Positions 1 to 9,081 of a stretch of 64,000 nt of DNA are shown here, piece after piece. The stretch covers positions 2,444,501-2,508,500 of the forward strand of contig NZ_CP014545.1 of assembly GCF_001586275.1 (NCBI RefSeq). The letters are read 5' to 3'. Each line of letters begins with the position of its first letter. Position 1 is the first letter of the stretch. Made by a program: the position numbers and the translations under genes. Under the pieces are notes generated by a model. The model ran no database searches. It was not told where the DNA came from and saw nothing but the letters and a program-made list of their open reading frames with translations. This stretch comes from Sphingorhabdus sp. M41 (GTDB taxonomy: Bacteria; Pseudomonadota; Alphaproteobacteria; Sphingomonadales; Sphingomonadaceae).

Positions 1-2
1 TC

Positions 3-1961
3 AGCTTTCGCGGCAACGAGCCGGTGCGCAAGGCGATGCACAGCGTCTTTCTCTATCATGCGATTCCCGCGGGCATGGACATGGCGATCGTCAACGCCGG
101 CCAGCTGGATATTTATGATGATATCGATCCGGAACTGCGCGAGCTTTGCGAAGATGTGATATTCGACCGCCGCGACGATGCCACCGACCGGCTGATCACG
201 CTCGCCGAAAAATTCCGTGGCACCGATGAAGTCGCGGAAAAGGCGGCGGCAGAATGGCGCGGCTATGAAGTGCACAAGCGTCTGGAACATGCGCTGGTAA
301 AAGGCATCGACGCGCATATCGTCGAAGATACCGAGGAAATGCGACTGGCGGTCAAGAATCGTTCAGGCCGGCCGATCGAAGTGATCGAAGGCCCGCTGAT
401 GGATGGCATGAATATCGTCGGTGATCTGTTCGGATCGGGCAAGATGTTCCTGCCGCAAGTGGTGAAATCCGCTCGTGTCATGAAAAAGGCCGTTGCCCAT
501 CTCTTCCCTTATATCGAGGCAGAGAAAGACGAAAAGGCCAAGGGCAAGGGCAAGATCATCATGGCCACGGTCAAGGGCGATGTGCACGATATCGGCAAGA
601 ATATCGTTGGCGTTGTGCTGCAGTGCAATGGCTTTGAAGTCATCGATCTCGGCGTGATGGTATCGTGGACCGATATTTTGAAGGCCGCCAACGAGAACAA
701 TGCGGATATCATTGGCCTTTCCGGCCTGATCACGCCTTCGCTCGACGAGATGGTGACGGTCGCGGAAGAAATGGAACGGGCAAAAATGCAGACGCCGTTG
801 TTGATCGGCGGCGCAACCACCTCCAAGACTCACACGGCGTTGCGCATCGAACCCGCCTATACCGGCCCGACCATCCATGTGCTCGATGCCAGCCGCGCCG
901 TCGGCGTGGCCTCGCAACTGGTCAGCGACACGCAGGCCGTCGGCTTTATCGCCAAGACCCGGGAAGATTATGAACAGGTCCGCATCGCGCGAGCGGGCAA
1001 GACCGGAAAGAAACTGGCGACGCTCGAAGAAGCCCGCGCCAATGCGGCCAAGGTCGACATGTCCCTCAAGGCTGCGGCACCGGCTAAACCGGGGTTGCAT
1101 GTGTACGAGGACTGGGATCTGGCGGAGTTGCGGAATTATATCGACTGGACTCCGTTTTTCCGGGCCTGGGAACTGGCCGGCAACTATCCCGCCATCCTGA
1201 CCGACAAGATCGTCGGCGAAAGCGCCAGCGATCTGTTCCGCGATGCCCAGGTGATGCTCGACAAGATTATCGAGGAGAAATGGCTGACTGCTAAGGGCGT
1301 GGCTGGCATCTGGCGGGCGCGGCGGGAAGGCGATGACATATTGGTCTCGCCGGAAAATGAAGAATTCACCCTGCCTATGTTGCGGCAACAGGTGGTCAAG
1401 CGCGGCGGCAAGCCGAATAATTGCCTCGCCGATTTTATCGACAGCGCGGATGACTGGATCGGTGGCTTTGCCGTCACCGCCGGCCATGGCATTGACGAGC
1501 ATGTCCAGCGGTTCGAGATGGACAAGGATGATTATAACAGCATCCTGTTAAAAGCACTGGCAGACCGGCTGGCCGAAGCCTTTGCCGAGCGCATGCATGA
1601 ACATGTCCGGAAAGACCTGTGGGGCTATGCCGCAGACGAGAATCTCAACAACAAGGATCTGGTTCGGGAAAAATACAAGGGCATTCGCCCTGCCCCCGGC
1701 TACCCGGCTTGCCCGGATCACAGCCTCAAGCCGATATTGTTCGATATGCTCAATGCAACGGAGAATACCGGCATCGAGCTGACCAGCGGCTTCGCGATGA
1801 CGCCGACTGCAGCGGTTTCGGGTTTCTATTTTGCCCACCCGGAGGCTGACTATTTCGGCGTAGCGCGGATCAGCGAAGATCAGGTTGAAGAATATGCGAC
1901 AAGGCGCGGCGTATCCGTCGACCAGGCGCGGCAATGGTTGCGGCCCAATTTGAACGAATAA
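3..1961 (+). CDS. metH: Methionine synthase, B12-dependent (C-terminal part; 5' end outside window)
   Basis: Cobalamin-dependent methionine synthase transfers the methyl group of 5-methyltetrahydrofolate to homocysteine in the cytosol. The reading frame is open from base 3, so the start lies upstream of the window; the first visible residues (SFRGNEPVR) match the end of the pterin-binding domain. A cobalamin cap and Rossmann B12 domain follow, with the base-off ligand motif DVHDIG at 579-596. The C-terminal reactivation domain carries [12 protein letters not shown] near 1686-1721, the AdoMet-binding signature. Whether the homocysteine-binding module is a separate upstream gene, as is common in alphaproteobacteria, cannot be seen here. 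Confidence 0.95.
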   Translation, partial: SFRGNEPVRKAMHSVFLYHAIPAGMDMAIVNAGQLDIYDDIDPELRELCEDVIFDRRDDATDRLITLAEKFRGTDEVAEKAAAEWRGYEVHKRLEHALVKGIDAHIVEDTEEMRLAVKNRSGRPIEVIEGPLMDGMNIVGDLFGSGKMFLPQVVKSARVMKKAVAHLFPYIEAEKDEKAKGKGKIIMATVKGDVHDIGKNIVGVVLQCNGFEVIDLGVMVSWTDILKAANENNADIIGLSGLITPSLDEMVTVAEEMERAKMQTPLLIGGATTSKTHTALRIEPAYTGPTIHVLDASRAVGVASQLVSDTQAVGFIAKTREDYEQVRIARAGKTGKKLATLEEARANAAKVDMSLKAAAPAKPGLHVYEDWDLAELRNYIDWTPFFRAWELAGNYPAILTDKIVGESASDLFRDAQVMLDKIIEEKWLTAKGVAGIWRARREGDDILVSPENEEFTLPMLRQQVVKRGGKPNNCLADFIDSADDWIGGFAVTAGHGIDEHVQRFEMDKDDYNSILLKALADRLAEAFAERMHEHVRKDLWGYAADENLNNKDLVREKYKGIRPAPGYPACPDHSLKPILFDMLNATENTGIELTSGFAMTPTAAVSGFYFAHPEADYFGVARISEDQVEEYATRRGVSVDQARQWLRPNLNE

Positions 1962-2094
1962 GCGGTTTCTATAAATTTCTTAATCCTCTTCGCTCAGGCT
2001 GAATTCATCTGGGACAGCCAAAGCATTGCTATTGTTTGACGTAGCTGCAATCGATAATGAGACTGCCTTATTCTTCCGACTCAGGATGGCCGAT

Positions 2095-3039
2095 ATGAAT
2101 TTCAAGACCCCGTTGTTCACCGCAATAATTTCGGTCGCTGTCGCTGGAACCACAGTGCAGGCGCAGCGCGCGGCGCCATTCACCGTATCGGAAACTGGCA
2201 AATCCTATTCTCGACTGTCGGACGCAGTCGATGCAATCGGTGGCAGCAACGCGACGATCGTCATCGCACCGGGTGCTTACGGCGATTGCGCAGTGCAGTC
2301 AGCCGGTCGCATCACCTATAAGGCCTCCGTTCCCGGCCAAACCGTCCTTGATGGTGGTATTTGCGAGGGCAAGGCGAGTCTTGTCCTGCGCGGCAAAGCG
2401 GCCACCATCAACGGTATCATATTTCAGAACCAGCAGGTTGCCGATGGCAATGGTGCGGGTATCCGGATCGAGCGTGGCGATCTCTATGTCTACAACGCCA
2501 TGTTCCGCAACGCCGAACAGGGCATATTGAGCGCCGCCGATCCCAGCGCCGAAATAGTCATCGACCGCTCGACCTTCCAGCGGCTGGGACGTTGTGATCG
2601 CGGGCTGTCCTGCGCGCACAGCATCTATATCGGTGATTTTGGGTCGCTGAAGGTGACCAACAGCCGGTTCGAAAAAGGCAATGGCGGCCATTATGTCAAA
2701 AGCCGCGCACCCCGCGCGACGATCAATAACAACAGTTTTGATGACACCCAGGGCCGCAATACCAATTACATGATCGACTTGCCGGCAGGAGCAACCGGTG
2801 TAATCAGCGGCAACGTTTTCGTGCAGGGCCAGAACAAGGAGAATTGGAGCGCGTTTATCGCGGTTGCGGCCGAAGATACCGACCATAGTTCGACAGGCCT
2901 CAACATCCATTCCAACAGCGCGTCACTGGCCAAGGGCGTGAAACGCAACACCTGGTTCGTCGCCGACTGGAGCGGCGATCAACTACGGATTGCGAATAAT
3001 AGCCTCGGCCAGGGCCTTACTCGCTACCAGCGGCGCTAG
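2095..3039 (+). CDS. Secreted right-handed parallel beta-helix protein
   Basis: This 314-residue protein has a signal peptide ending near TVQAQ, followed by repeated short strands with NNNSF, NGIIF and ITNSRF-like turns, typical of parallel beta-helix (pectate-lyase-like) proteins. No catalytic set of a known polysaccharide lyase could be identified, so the function is open; binding or cleavage of a glycan in the periplasm or outside the cell is an inference. ATG at 2095 is preferred because AGGAT at 2083-2087 is well spaced and the signal peptide then starts cleanly. Upstream in-frame starts at 2026 and 2086 would add an unlikely leader. It is convergent with the alkaline phosphatase gene. 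Confidence 0.75.
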   Translation: MNFKTPLFTAIISVAVAGTTVQAQRAAPFTVSETGKSYSRLSDAVDAIGGSNATIVIAPGAYGDCAVQSAGRITYKASVPGQTVLDGGICEGKASLVLRGKAATINGIIFQNQQVADGNGAGIRIERGDLYVYNAMFRNAEQGILSAADPSAEIVIDRSTFQRLGRCDRGLSCAHSIYIGDFGSLKVTNSRFEKGNGGHYVKSRAPRATINNNSFDDTQGRNTNYMIDLPAGATGVISGNVFVQGQNKENWSAFIAVAAEDTDHSSTGLNIHSNSASLAKGVKRNTWFVADWSGDQLRIANNSLGQGLTRYQRR

Positions 3040-3055
3040 GCTCCCGCCACCAGCT

Positions 3056-4729
3056 TCATTTGCAGCTATTCGCCGGTCCGCCGTCGATATCCAGACATTG
3101 ACCGTCGGTTTCGTCCGTGGGAATATCCACACCGATCAGCGCGCTCAGTGTCGGGGCAATGTCGACAGTCATCACCGACAGCGGCTGTTCAAAATGCTGG
3201 ATACCATCCCGCCAGAACAGGATCGGAACGCGGCGATCATAGTCCCACGGGCTCCCATGCGTTGCCACATATCCGCGCGCGGTCGAAGCAATCGGGGTCA
3301 CTCCTTTCCTGAGCAAAACAATAAAGTCGCCAGACCGGTCCGGGTGGAAAGATGCGCGGGCGCGCTGCGGCAGGGTCCACATTTCAGGAGATCCCCGTGG
3401 AACCTCTATCGTCGCAAGGTCGTCATGATCCAGCACTGCTTCGACCTGCGCATGGGCTGCCAGTAGCGCCATGGCGCTGTCCTTGACTTGTGCCCGCTGC
3501 TTTTCGGACAGATCGCGACTGATATAATAATCGCCAAACGGGCCGTCTGCATAAAGCAGGGGTTTGTCGCTCGCGATATTCAGGGCCTCTGCAACCGTCT
3601 CGCCAATCGCATTTGCGTTCAGTTTTGGGTCAATCCGCTGGGCTGTCGGCACACCCTGCAGGCTCATCCGTTCCGGCAGGTCCAGCCCGCCATGGTCGGC
3701 CGTCAGCATCACAACATAGTCGATGTTCTTGCTATCCAATATGGTGAAAAACTCGCCGAGTGACCGATCCAGTTCACCCATCTGGATGCACATTTCGAGA
3801 CCCTCCGTGCCAAAGGCATGACCGATATAGTCGGTCGCGGACAGTCCGATGGATATCACGTCGGTGGCCTTGCCCTGACCCAGTTTGAGATCGTTCAGCA
3901 GCACCGTTGCCGCCGTTATCACCGACCCGTCAAAGTCGGGAGAACCGCGGTAAATGCTCGCTGCGCCATCAGGACGCTGGAACGCATAGTCACCGACGGA
4001 CTTGTCTTCGCCGTGCATGATCCTGGCGCTATGGGCCACACATTGCGCCGGGATTGCAAAAGCGGGCCGGGCCTTGTCAATTTTTGCTGCAATTGTTTCG
4101 TTGAGCGAGGCCACCGAGGGCGATATCTTGCGCCCCTGAAGGGTGGAAAAACCCTTGCCCTTCCACCAGTAAATTTCGTCGACATCGTGGCCGCCCATCA
4201 TCAGGGCTGCCCGGTCCTTGCCCGCCACCGCAACATTGCGCGATTCAGGCGAGACTTTCTTGAGCCGGTCGCCCAGCGTCGGCACCAGCAGATGCCAGAC
4301 CGACGCAACATAATCGCCCTGTGTGGCAGCGGTGATATCACCAAAGCTGGTGCCGTCGATCCGCTCGTCCTCGGCGCAATAGACGGTCTTGTCGTCGCGC
4401 TTGATCGACAGGTCGATCCAGTTATTGGCAATGATCCCGGCGCGGCCCGAATGGACCCCGGTCATGATCGTCGAATGGCCGGGACAGGTTTCGGTTGCCG
4501 CATGGGATTGATAACCGGCCGGAAACACCACTCCGTTCGCCAGCCGTTTCAGGCCACCGGTGAAACTGCTCCGATATTCGCTGAACAGATCGGCGGAAAA
4601 CTGATCGACCGAAATGGCGACGACCAGTTTCGGCTGGGCTTTGTCCGCAGCGCTGTGATCCTCGGCATTGGCGGTTCCGGTAAACAGGATAGATGCGGTC
4701 AGGGCTGTAACTATGGTCAATTTTCGCAC
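3056..4729 (-). CDS. Alkaline phosphatase family protein (PhoK/PafA-like)
   Basis: A periplasmic phosphomonoesterase or phosphodiesterase of the nucleotide pyrophosphatase/alkaline phosphatase superfamily, 557 residues. After a signal peptide (cleavage near TANAED) come SVDQF, with the first metal-binding Asp, and ATETCPGHST near residue 81, with the Thr nucleophile used by PhoK/PafA enzymes. Further metal ligands sit in ATDYIGHAFG, LTADHGG and the C-terminal ATHGSPWDYDRRVPI. The gene starts with GTG preceded by GAGGA. It is convergent with the beta-helix gene and divergent from the DsbD-like gene. No Pho box was recognised in the short upstream gap. Confidence 0.9.
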   Translation of the reverse strand: MRKLTIVTALTASILFTGTANAEDHSAADKAQPKLVVAISVDQFSADLFSEYRSSFTGGLKRLANGVVFPAGYQSHAATETCPGHSTIMTGVHSGRAGIIANNWIDLSIKRDDKTVYCAEDERIDGTSFGDITAATQGDYVASVWHLLVPTLGDRLKKVSPESRNVAVAGKDRAALMMGGHDVDEIYWWKGKGFSTLQGRKISPSVASLNETIAAKIDKARPAFAIPAQCVAHSARIMHGEDKSVGDYAFQRPDGAASIYRGSPDFDGSVITAATVLLNDLKLGQGKATDVISIGLSATDYIGHAFGTEGLEMCIQMGELDRSLGEFFTILDSKNIDYVVMLTADHGGLDLPERMSLQGVPTAQRIDPKLNANAIGETVAEALNIASDKPLLYADGPFGDYYISRDLSEKQRAQVKDSAMALLAAHAQVEAVLDHDDLATIEVPRGSPEMWTLPQRARASFHPDRSGDFIVLLRKGVTPIASTARGYVATHGSPWDYDRRVPILFWRDGIQHFEQPLSVMTVDIAPTLSALIGVDIPTDETDGQCLDIDGGPANSCK

Positions 4730-4813
4730 GAATGGTCCTCACTGTTAAATGCCGCTATAGAAAGCTGCCTTCCAATAGACTAAATGCGTTTAAACAGGAA
4801 ATAGTGAGTTTAT

Positions 4814-6901
4814 ATGACATTTGATTTTCGCATTTTCTCGATAATGCTGGCGTTCGTAGCGCTGGCCATTGCTCCGGCGGCGGATGCGCAGAACCGGCTG
4901 GGCAATACCGAGTTAAACGTACCCGCTACGCTGGTGGCTGAAGCGCAACAGGTGAAGGCCGGGCAAAGCGTCACTCTCGCCTTTGTCATGGAGCCGAAGC
5001 CGACCTGGCACGGCTATTGGGAAAATCCCGGCGATGCGGGCATCGGCATGAGCTTTGACTGGTCTTTGCCGGCAGGCGTAACGTCCGGCAAGGCGCAGTT
5101 TCAGGTTCCCGACAGGCTGCTGATTTCCGGCATCATGAACTATATCTACAAGGGCGACTATGCAGTGCTTGTCACCCTCAGCCTGTCCAACGAACTTCGC
5201 CCCGGCCCACTGCCGATATCGGTGAAATCCGAATGGCTGTCCTGCACCGACGAGATTTGCGTGCCCGAACAGGATGAACTGTCGATCACATTGCAGGTTG
5301 TCGGCAAGGACGCGCCGGTGCTGCTGGACAAACGATTCGACGGCTTTCGCGCAGCCCTGCCCCGGCCGCTGGGCAGCGAAGCGAAATTTTCTGCCAGCGA
5401 TGACCGGTTCCGCCTGTCGATCCCGCTTCCCGCCAGTGTCGGGATGGATCAACCCTATTTCTTCATTCTGGAAGACGGCATAATCGACTATGCCGCACCA
5501 CAGAAATTCAATCGCGATGGCGACCGGCTGATTCTGGAAACCGACGCGCGCGGGGACGGACTGGACACGATCAGCGGCATTTTGAAGATCGGGAATCACG
5601 ATGGCTTCCTGATCACGGCAACAAAAGGCGAAGTCGCGATGACCGGCCTGCCGCTTGCTGGAGACGGCGCCAAGAATGAGGCTGGTGCCTCGCTACTCTT
5701 TTTTGCTCTGGGCGGTGCCATATTGGGTGGACTGCTGCTCAACCTGATGCCCTGTGTCTTCCCGATACTCAGCCTGAAAGCGATCAGTCTCGCCAAGGCC
5801 GGCGGCAATGAGGCCGAAGTCCGGCGCGATGCGCTGGCCTATACGGCCGGCGTGGTGCTGGTCGCCACGGCGCTTGGTGCGGTCCTTCTCGGTCTGCGCG
5901 CAAGCGGAGCTGCTGTCGGCTGGGCGTTTCAGTTACAAGATCCGCGGATCATCTTTGTTTTGCTCGCGCTGGTCACCGCCATCGGTCTCAATCTAGCTGG
6001 GCTGTTCGAGCTGCCCAACATCAATTTCGGCAATAAGCTGACCAAGAAAGACGGCGCAGCGGGATCCTTCTGGACCGGCGCGCTGGCCGCCTTTGTCGCC
6101 ACGCCCTGCACCGGCCCGTTCATGGCCGCTGCGCTGGGTGCAACCATCATTCTGCCGCCGATTGCCGCACTGGTCATTTTTGCCGGCCTCGGCGTTGGCC
6201 TCGCCCTGCCCTTTCTGCTCATCGCTTTCGTACCGGCGATCCGCAGCCGCCTGCCGAAACCCGGTCCCTGGCTGGACAGCTTTCGCAAGATCATGGCGAT
6301 CCCGATGTTTCTTACCAGCATCGGCCTGATCTGGCTGCTCGGTCGCCAGATCGGCACCGATGCGCTGGGCCTGTCGCTGATCTTCCTGCTCACGGTCAGC
6401 CTGATCCTGTGGTGGTTCGGTGGCGGGCAGATGAAAGGCCTGTCGCGCGGCGCGCTGACCAGCGCAGCCATGGTCGCCGCTCTATCGGCCGGTATCATCG
6501 CCCTGCCCGGCGAAGAGGCCATGAACGATCAAAAGCTGGCACAATCATCAAACGCGACTCTCCCCAGCGAAGCCTTCAGCGAAAGCCGATTGTCGGAACT
6601 GCGCGCAGCCGACCAGCCGGTTTTCGCCTATTTCACCGCCGACTGGTGCATCACCTGCAAGGCCAATGAAGCAGCCGCCATCCAGCGCAGCGAGACCGCC
6701 GAAGCGTTCAAATCTGCCAAAGTCGCCGTCCTGATGGGTGACTGGACCCGGCCCGATCCTGAAATCAGCCGGTTTCTGGAAAAACACGGGCGAGCCGGTG
6801 TCCCGCTCTATCTATATTATGCGCCCGGCGAAAAACCGGTCATTCTTCCACAGATTCTCACCGTCGCGACATTGACGGAACTGGTCGCAAAGCCGGTGTA
6901 A
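4814..6901 (+). CDS. DsbD/ScsB-type thiol:disulfide interchange protein
   Basis: An inner-membrane protein that passes electrons from cytoplasmic thioredoxin to periplasmic thiol proteins. The 695 residues comprise a signal peptide, an N-terminal DsbD-like domain (about 30-270, with CTDEICVPEQ), a polytopic membrane domain with the two redox cysteines expected at C314 (LMPCVFP) and C432 (ATPCTGPF), and a C-terminal thioredoxin domain with C612-I-T-C615. All three redox modules look intact. The next gene encodes an exported redoxin only 40 bases downstream, so the two may be co-transcribed and may share electrons. Confidence 0.92.
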   Translation: MTFDFRIFSIMLAFVALAIAPAADAQNRLGNTELNVPATLVAEAQQVKAGQSVTLAFVMEPKPTWHGYWENPGDAGIGMSFDWSLPAGVTSGKAQFQVPDRLLISGIMNYIYKGDYAVLVTLSLSNELRPGPLPISVKSEWLSCTDEICVPEQDELSITLQVVGKDAPVLLDKRFDGFRAALPRPLGSEAKFSASDDRFRLSIPLPASVGMDQPYFFILEDGIIDYAAPQKFNRDGDRLILETDARGDGLDTISGILKIGNHDGFLITATKGEVAMTGLPLAGDGAKNEAGASLLFFALGGAILGGLLLNLMPCVFPILSLKAISLAKAGGNEAEVRRDALAYTAGVVLVATALGAVLLGLRASGAAVGWAFQLQDPRIIFVLLALVTAIGLNLAGLFELPNINFGNKLTKKDGAAGSFWTGALAAFVATPCTGPFMAAALGATIILPPIAALVIFAGLGVGLALPFLLIAFVPAIRSRLPKPGPWLDSFRKIMAIPMFLTSIGLIWLLGRQIGTDALGLSLIFLLTVSLILWWFGGGQMKGLSRGALTSAAMVAALSAGIIALPGEEAMNDQKLAQSSNATLPSEAFSESRLSELRAADQPVFAYFTADWCITCKANEAAAIQRSETAEAFKSAKVAVLMGDWTRPDPEISRFLEKHGRAGVPLYLYYAPGEKPVILPQILTVATLTELVAKPV

Positions 6902-6941
6902 AATGCATCCCTCGCCATCCTCAAATGAACGGAGACAATAA

Positions 6942-7556
6942 GTGCGAAACCTTCCAACTTTTGCAGCCACAGCCATAGCCGCGATCGCACTGGCAAGCCC
7001 GCTGGCAGCAGCGCAGAAAAACGGCGCCATTGCCCAGGATTTCAAGCTTACCGATGTGAATGGCAAGACGATTCAGCTGTCGCAATTTCGCGGCAAAACC
7101 ATAGTCCTCGAATGGCATAATCCCGGCTGCCCCTTTGTGGCCAAACATTATAGCAGCGGCAATATGCAGGCGACGCAAAAGGCGGCGCGGCAACAGGGCG
7201 CGGTCTGGCTGACGATCAACAGCGGTGCCAAAGGAAAACAGGGGCATATGACCGGTCCCGAGGCAAAAGCGCTGATCGCCGAACAGAATATCCAGTCAAC
7301 CAACTATCTGTTCGATACGAAGGGCGTGGTCGGCAAGGCCTATGGCGCGAAAACCACACCGCATATGTATATCATCGATGGTTCAGGGACATTGGTTTAT
7401 CAGGGCGGTATCGACGACAAGCCAACAGCGAATATCGCGGATATAAAAAATGCCCGCAATCACGTTCTTGCGGCCCTGAGCGAGATGAAATCCGGTAAAA
7501 AGATAAGCGTGGCGCAAACCCGGCCTTATGGTTGCTCGGTCAAATATGCGTCCTGA
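6942..7556 (+). CDS. Exported thioredoxin-fold redoxin (AhpC/TSA-like)
   Basis: This 204-residue protein has a signal peptide (cleavage near LAAAQ) and a redoxin domain beginning DFKLTDVNGKTIQLS. The usual active-site CxxC is replaced by NPGCPFVAKHY, a single-cysteine arrangement seen in a redoxin subfamily related to peroxiredoxins. A second cysteine lies near the C-terminus (PYGCSVKY). The start is GTG, preceded by GGAG. Its position directly behind the DsbD-like reductase suggests that this membrane protein supplies reducing power, but the substrate is unknown. Confidence 0.82.
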   Translation: MRNLPTFAATAIAAIALASPLAAAQKNGAIAQDFKLTDVNGKTIQLSQFRGKTIVLEWHNPGCPFVAKHYSSGNMQATQKAARQQGAVWLTINSGAKGKQGHMTGPEAKALIAEQNIQSTNYLFDTKGVVGKAYGAKTTPHMYIIDGSGTLVYQGGIDDKPTANIADIKNARNHVLAALSEMKSGKKISVAQTRPYGCSVKYAS

Positions 7557-8170
7557 ATAGCGCGGGAATAGCAGGACTGGCACGCAAACTCTACGCGCGC
7601 ACCAGCCCTGCACCCCAGCGTCTGGGGATAGGACGATGGCCTGCGACCCCCCGTAGGCCATTCGTCAACAGGTCCCCGGACCCAATTGCGAAGCAGATGC
7701 TACTCAACACTATTTCCGAAAGTTGGGAGACAGATCCAGTACACAACACGGATCTGCCTCCCCCTTTGCTCCGACGGCGTGCGACCCTCGTTAAAGGCAC
7801 CGCCGGTCAAACTCGTCCAGTCCGCCCAGCAAGCTCGCGCCGGCGGAAAAGGGAAGCCATATTTTTTGATGCTGACCTCAATCTATTCCAGCGTGTCGGA
7901 ATATTGTTGCCGGGCCAGTTCTTGTCTCTGCAATCTCTATGGCGGTCCTCTAGCTAACCTAAGATGAACGGTCATGTAAACTATGGTAACAACTGGTAAA
8001 CCATTGAAATAATATTACATTTTTGGGTAATTTATGCATAATCCATCTGCGTGCGATCAGGTCGCAACGGCGGGATTTCCAGGGCAATAAAAAAATGCCT
8101 TATTTTCCAGAAGGTTACAATTGCGACCGATTCGGGCGCTGAAATTTCACCGACAAGGCGCCTCGGACAG
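7557..8170 (+). other. 614-base convergent gap with a run of hairpins, no convincing gene
   Basis: No open frame here has a plausible start and protein-like composition. Several inverted repeats lie close together: a 6-bp perfect stem at 7613-7627, a 7-bp stem at 7636-7661, a short GGTCC/GGACC pair at 7671-7682, and a 13-position stem with one mismatch and a 12-base loop at 7725-7762. None is followed by a T-run, so they are not ordinary intrinsic terminators. The right-hand part, from about 7965 to 8110, is clearly AT-rich. The strand is given as + only for reference. It could be a structured RNA, a decayed repeat or simple transcription-stop structure. Confidence 0.45.
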
Positions 8171-8968
8171 CTAGCCGGGTTTGCGGAAACGCATGACAAA
8201 ACGGCTGGTTTTCCCGCGCACCGCTGGATCAAACACGTTCTTTTCCAGATCATCTTCCGGATTGGCGAACATCTCGCTTTCCCCATCGAGCACGAAACCG
8301 GCCTTGATAAAATCAGCCCGGGCGGTGGCCGGATCGATCCTGTGGGTTTTCTCTACCACCATGCGGGTCTCGCCCGGTGAACCGACATGGTCGATCACGG
8401 CCACGACACCGCCCGGCTTCATACCCGCATAGAGATTGGCCAGCACGACAGCCGGATCCATTTTTTCAAATTTGAATTTTTCGCTCTGCCAGTAGAAGTC
8501 ATGATAGATCAGGTGGAGCATGGCAAAATCAATGCTGTTCTCAGCCGGCTTATAGTCCGGCAGCTGCGATGGCACCATGGTCACATTGGGTTGCCGCGCG
8601 GTGACGCTAGCCCATTTTGCCTTGGACTGTTCGCTGGAAACAAATTGTGGAGGGTTGACCGCGATGACCGTTCCGTCGGGACCAACGGCGCGGCCAAGTA
8701 TTTCGCTATAATAGCCGCCGCCTGCAAAGATATCGAGCACGGCATCGCCGGTTTCGAGGCCCATGAAGGCCAGAACCGCTGCCGGATCGCGACTTTCGTC
8801 GAGCGCCACATCCGCGTCATCCCGCCCCGGAGCAGTGACAGCTGACGCAAAATCAGGTGCCGCTGCTTCTGCGGCAGCAGCCGATACAGGCACCGTCTCT
8901 CCCGCATAGCCGGGAGCGGCGAAAGCCAAAGCAGAGGTTGCCAATGTCAAAAATATCGATGCACGCAT
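8171..8968 (-). CDS. Exported class I SAM-dependent methyltransferase-like protein
   Basis: This 265-residue protein has a clear signal peptide (MRASIFLTLATSALAFAAPG, cleavage near GYAGE) followed by a Rossmann methyltransferase domain with motif I DIFAGGGYYS and the late motif GGVVAVIDHVG. It resembles the family of predicted periplasmic methyltransferases (COG4798). ATG at 8968 is chosen over the upstream start because GGGGAGAG sits just before it and the signal peptide then begins the protein. A SAM fold behind an export signal is odd, since SAM is a cytosolic metabolite; the role is not known. The gene stands alone between two convergent or divergent neighbours. Confidence 0.82.
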   Translation of the reverse strand: MRASIFLTLATSALAFAAPGYAGETVPVSAAAAEAAAPDFASAVTAPGRDDADVALDESRDPAAVLAFMGLETGDAVLDIFAGGGYYSEILGRAVGPDGTVIAVNPPQFVSSEQSKAKWASVTARQPNVTMVPSQLPDYKPAENSIDFAMLHLIYHDFYWQSEKFKFEKMDPAVVLANLYAGMKPGGVVAVIDHVGSPGETRMVVEKTHRIDPATARADFIKAGFVLDGESEMFANPEDDLEKNVFDPAVRGKTSRFVMRFRKPG

Positions 8969-9081
8969 GATGTCTCTCCCCAAAATATTGGTGGCAACAT
9001 GCACCGACAGGAATTTGCACACAAGTCATTGCCGAGCGGTTAGTCTAGTTCAGCATGCCGTTTATCGAAACAGCGGCGCTA

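Noticed and set aside
7532..7957. A 141-codon plus-strand open frame in the convergent gap
   Set aside because: It begins inside the redoxin gene, passes through several hairpins and has random-looking composition.
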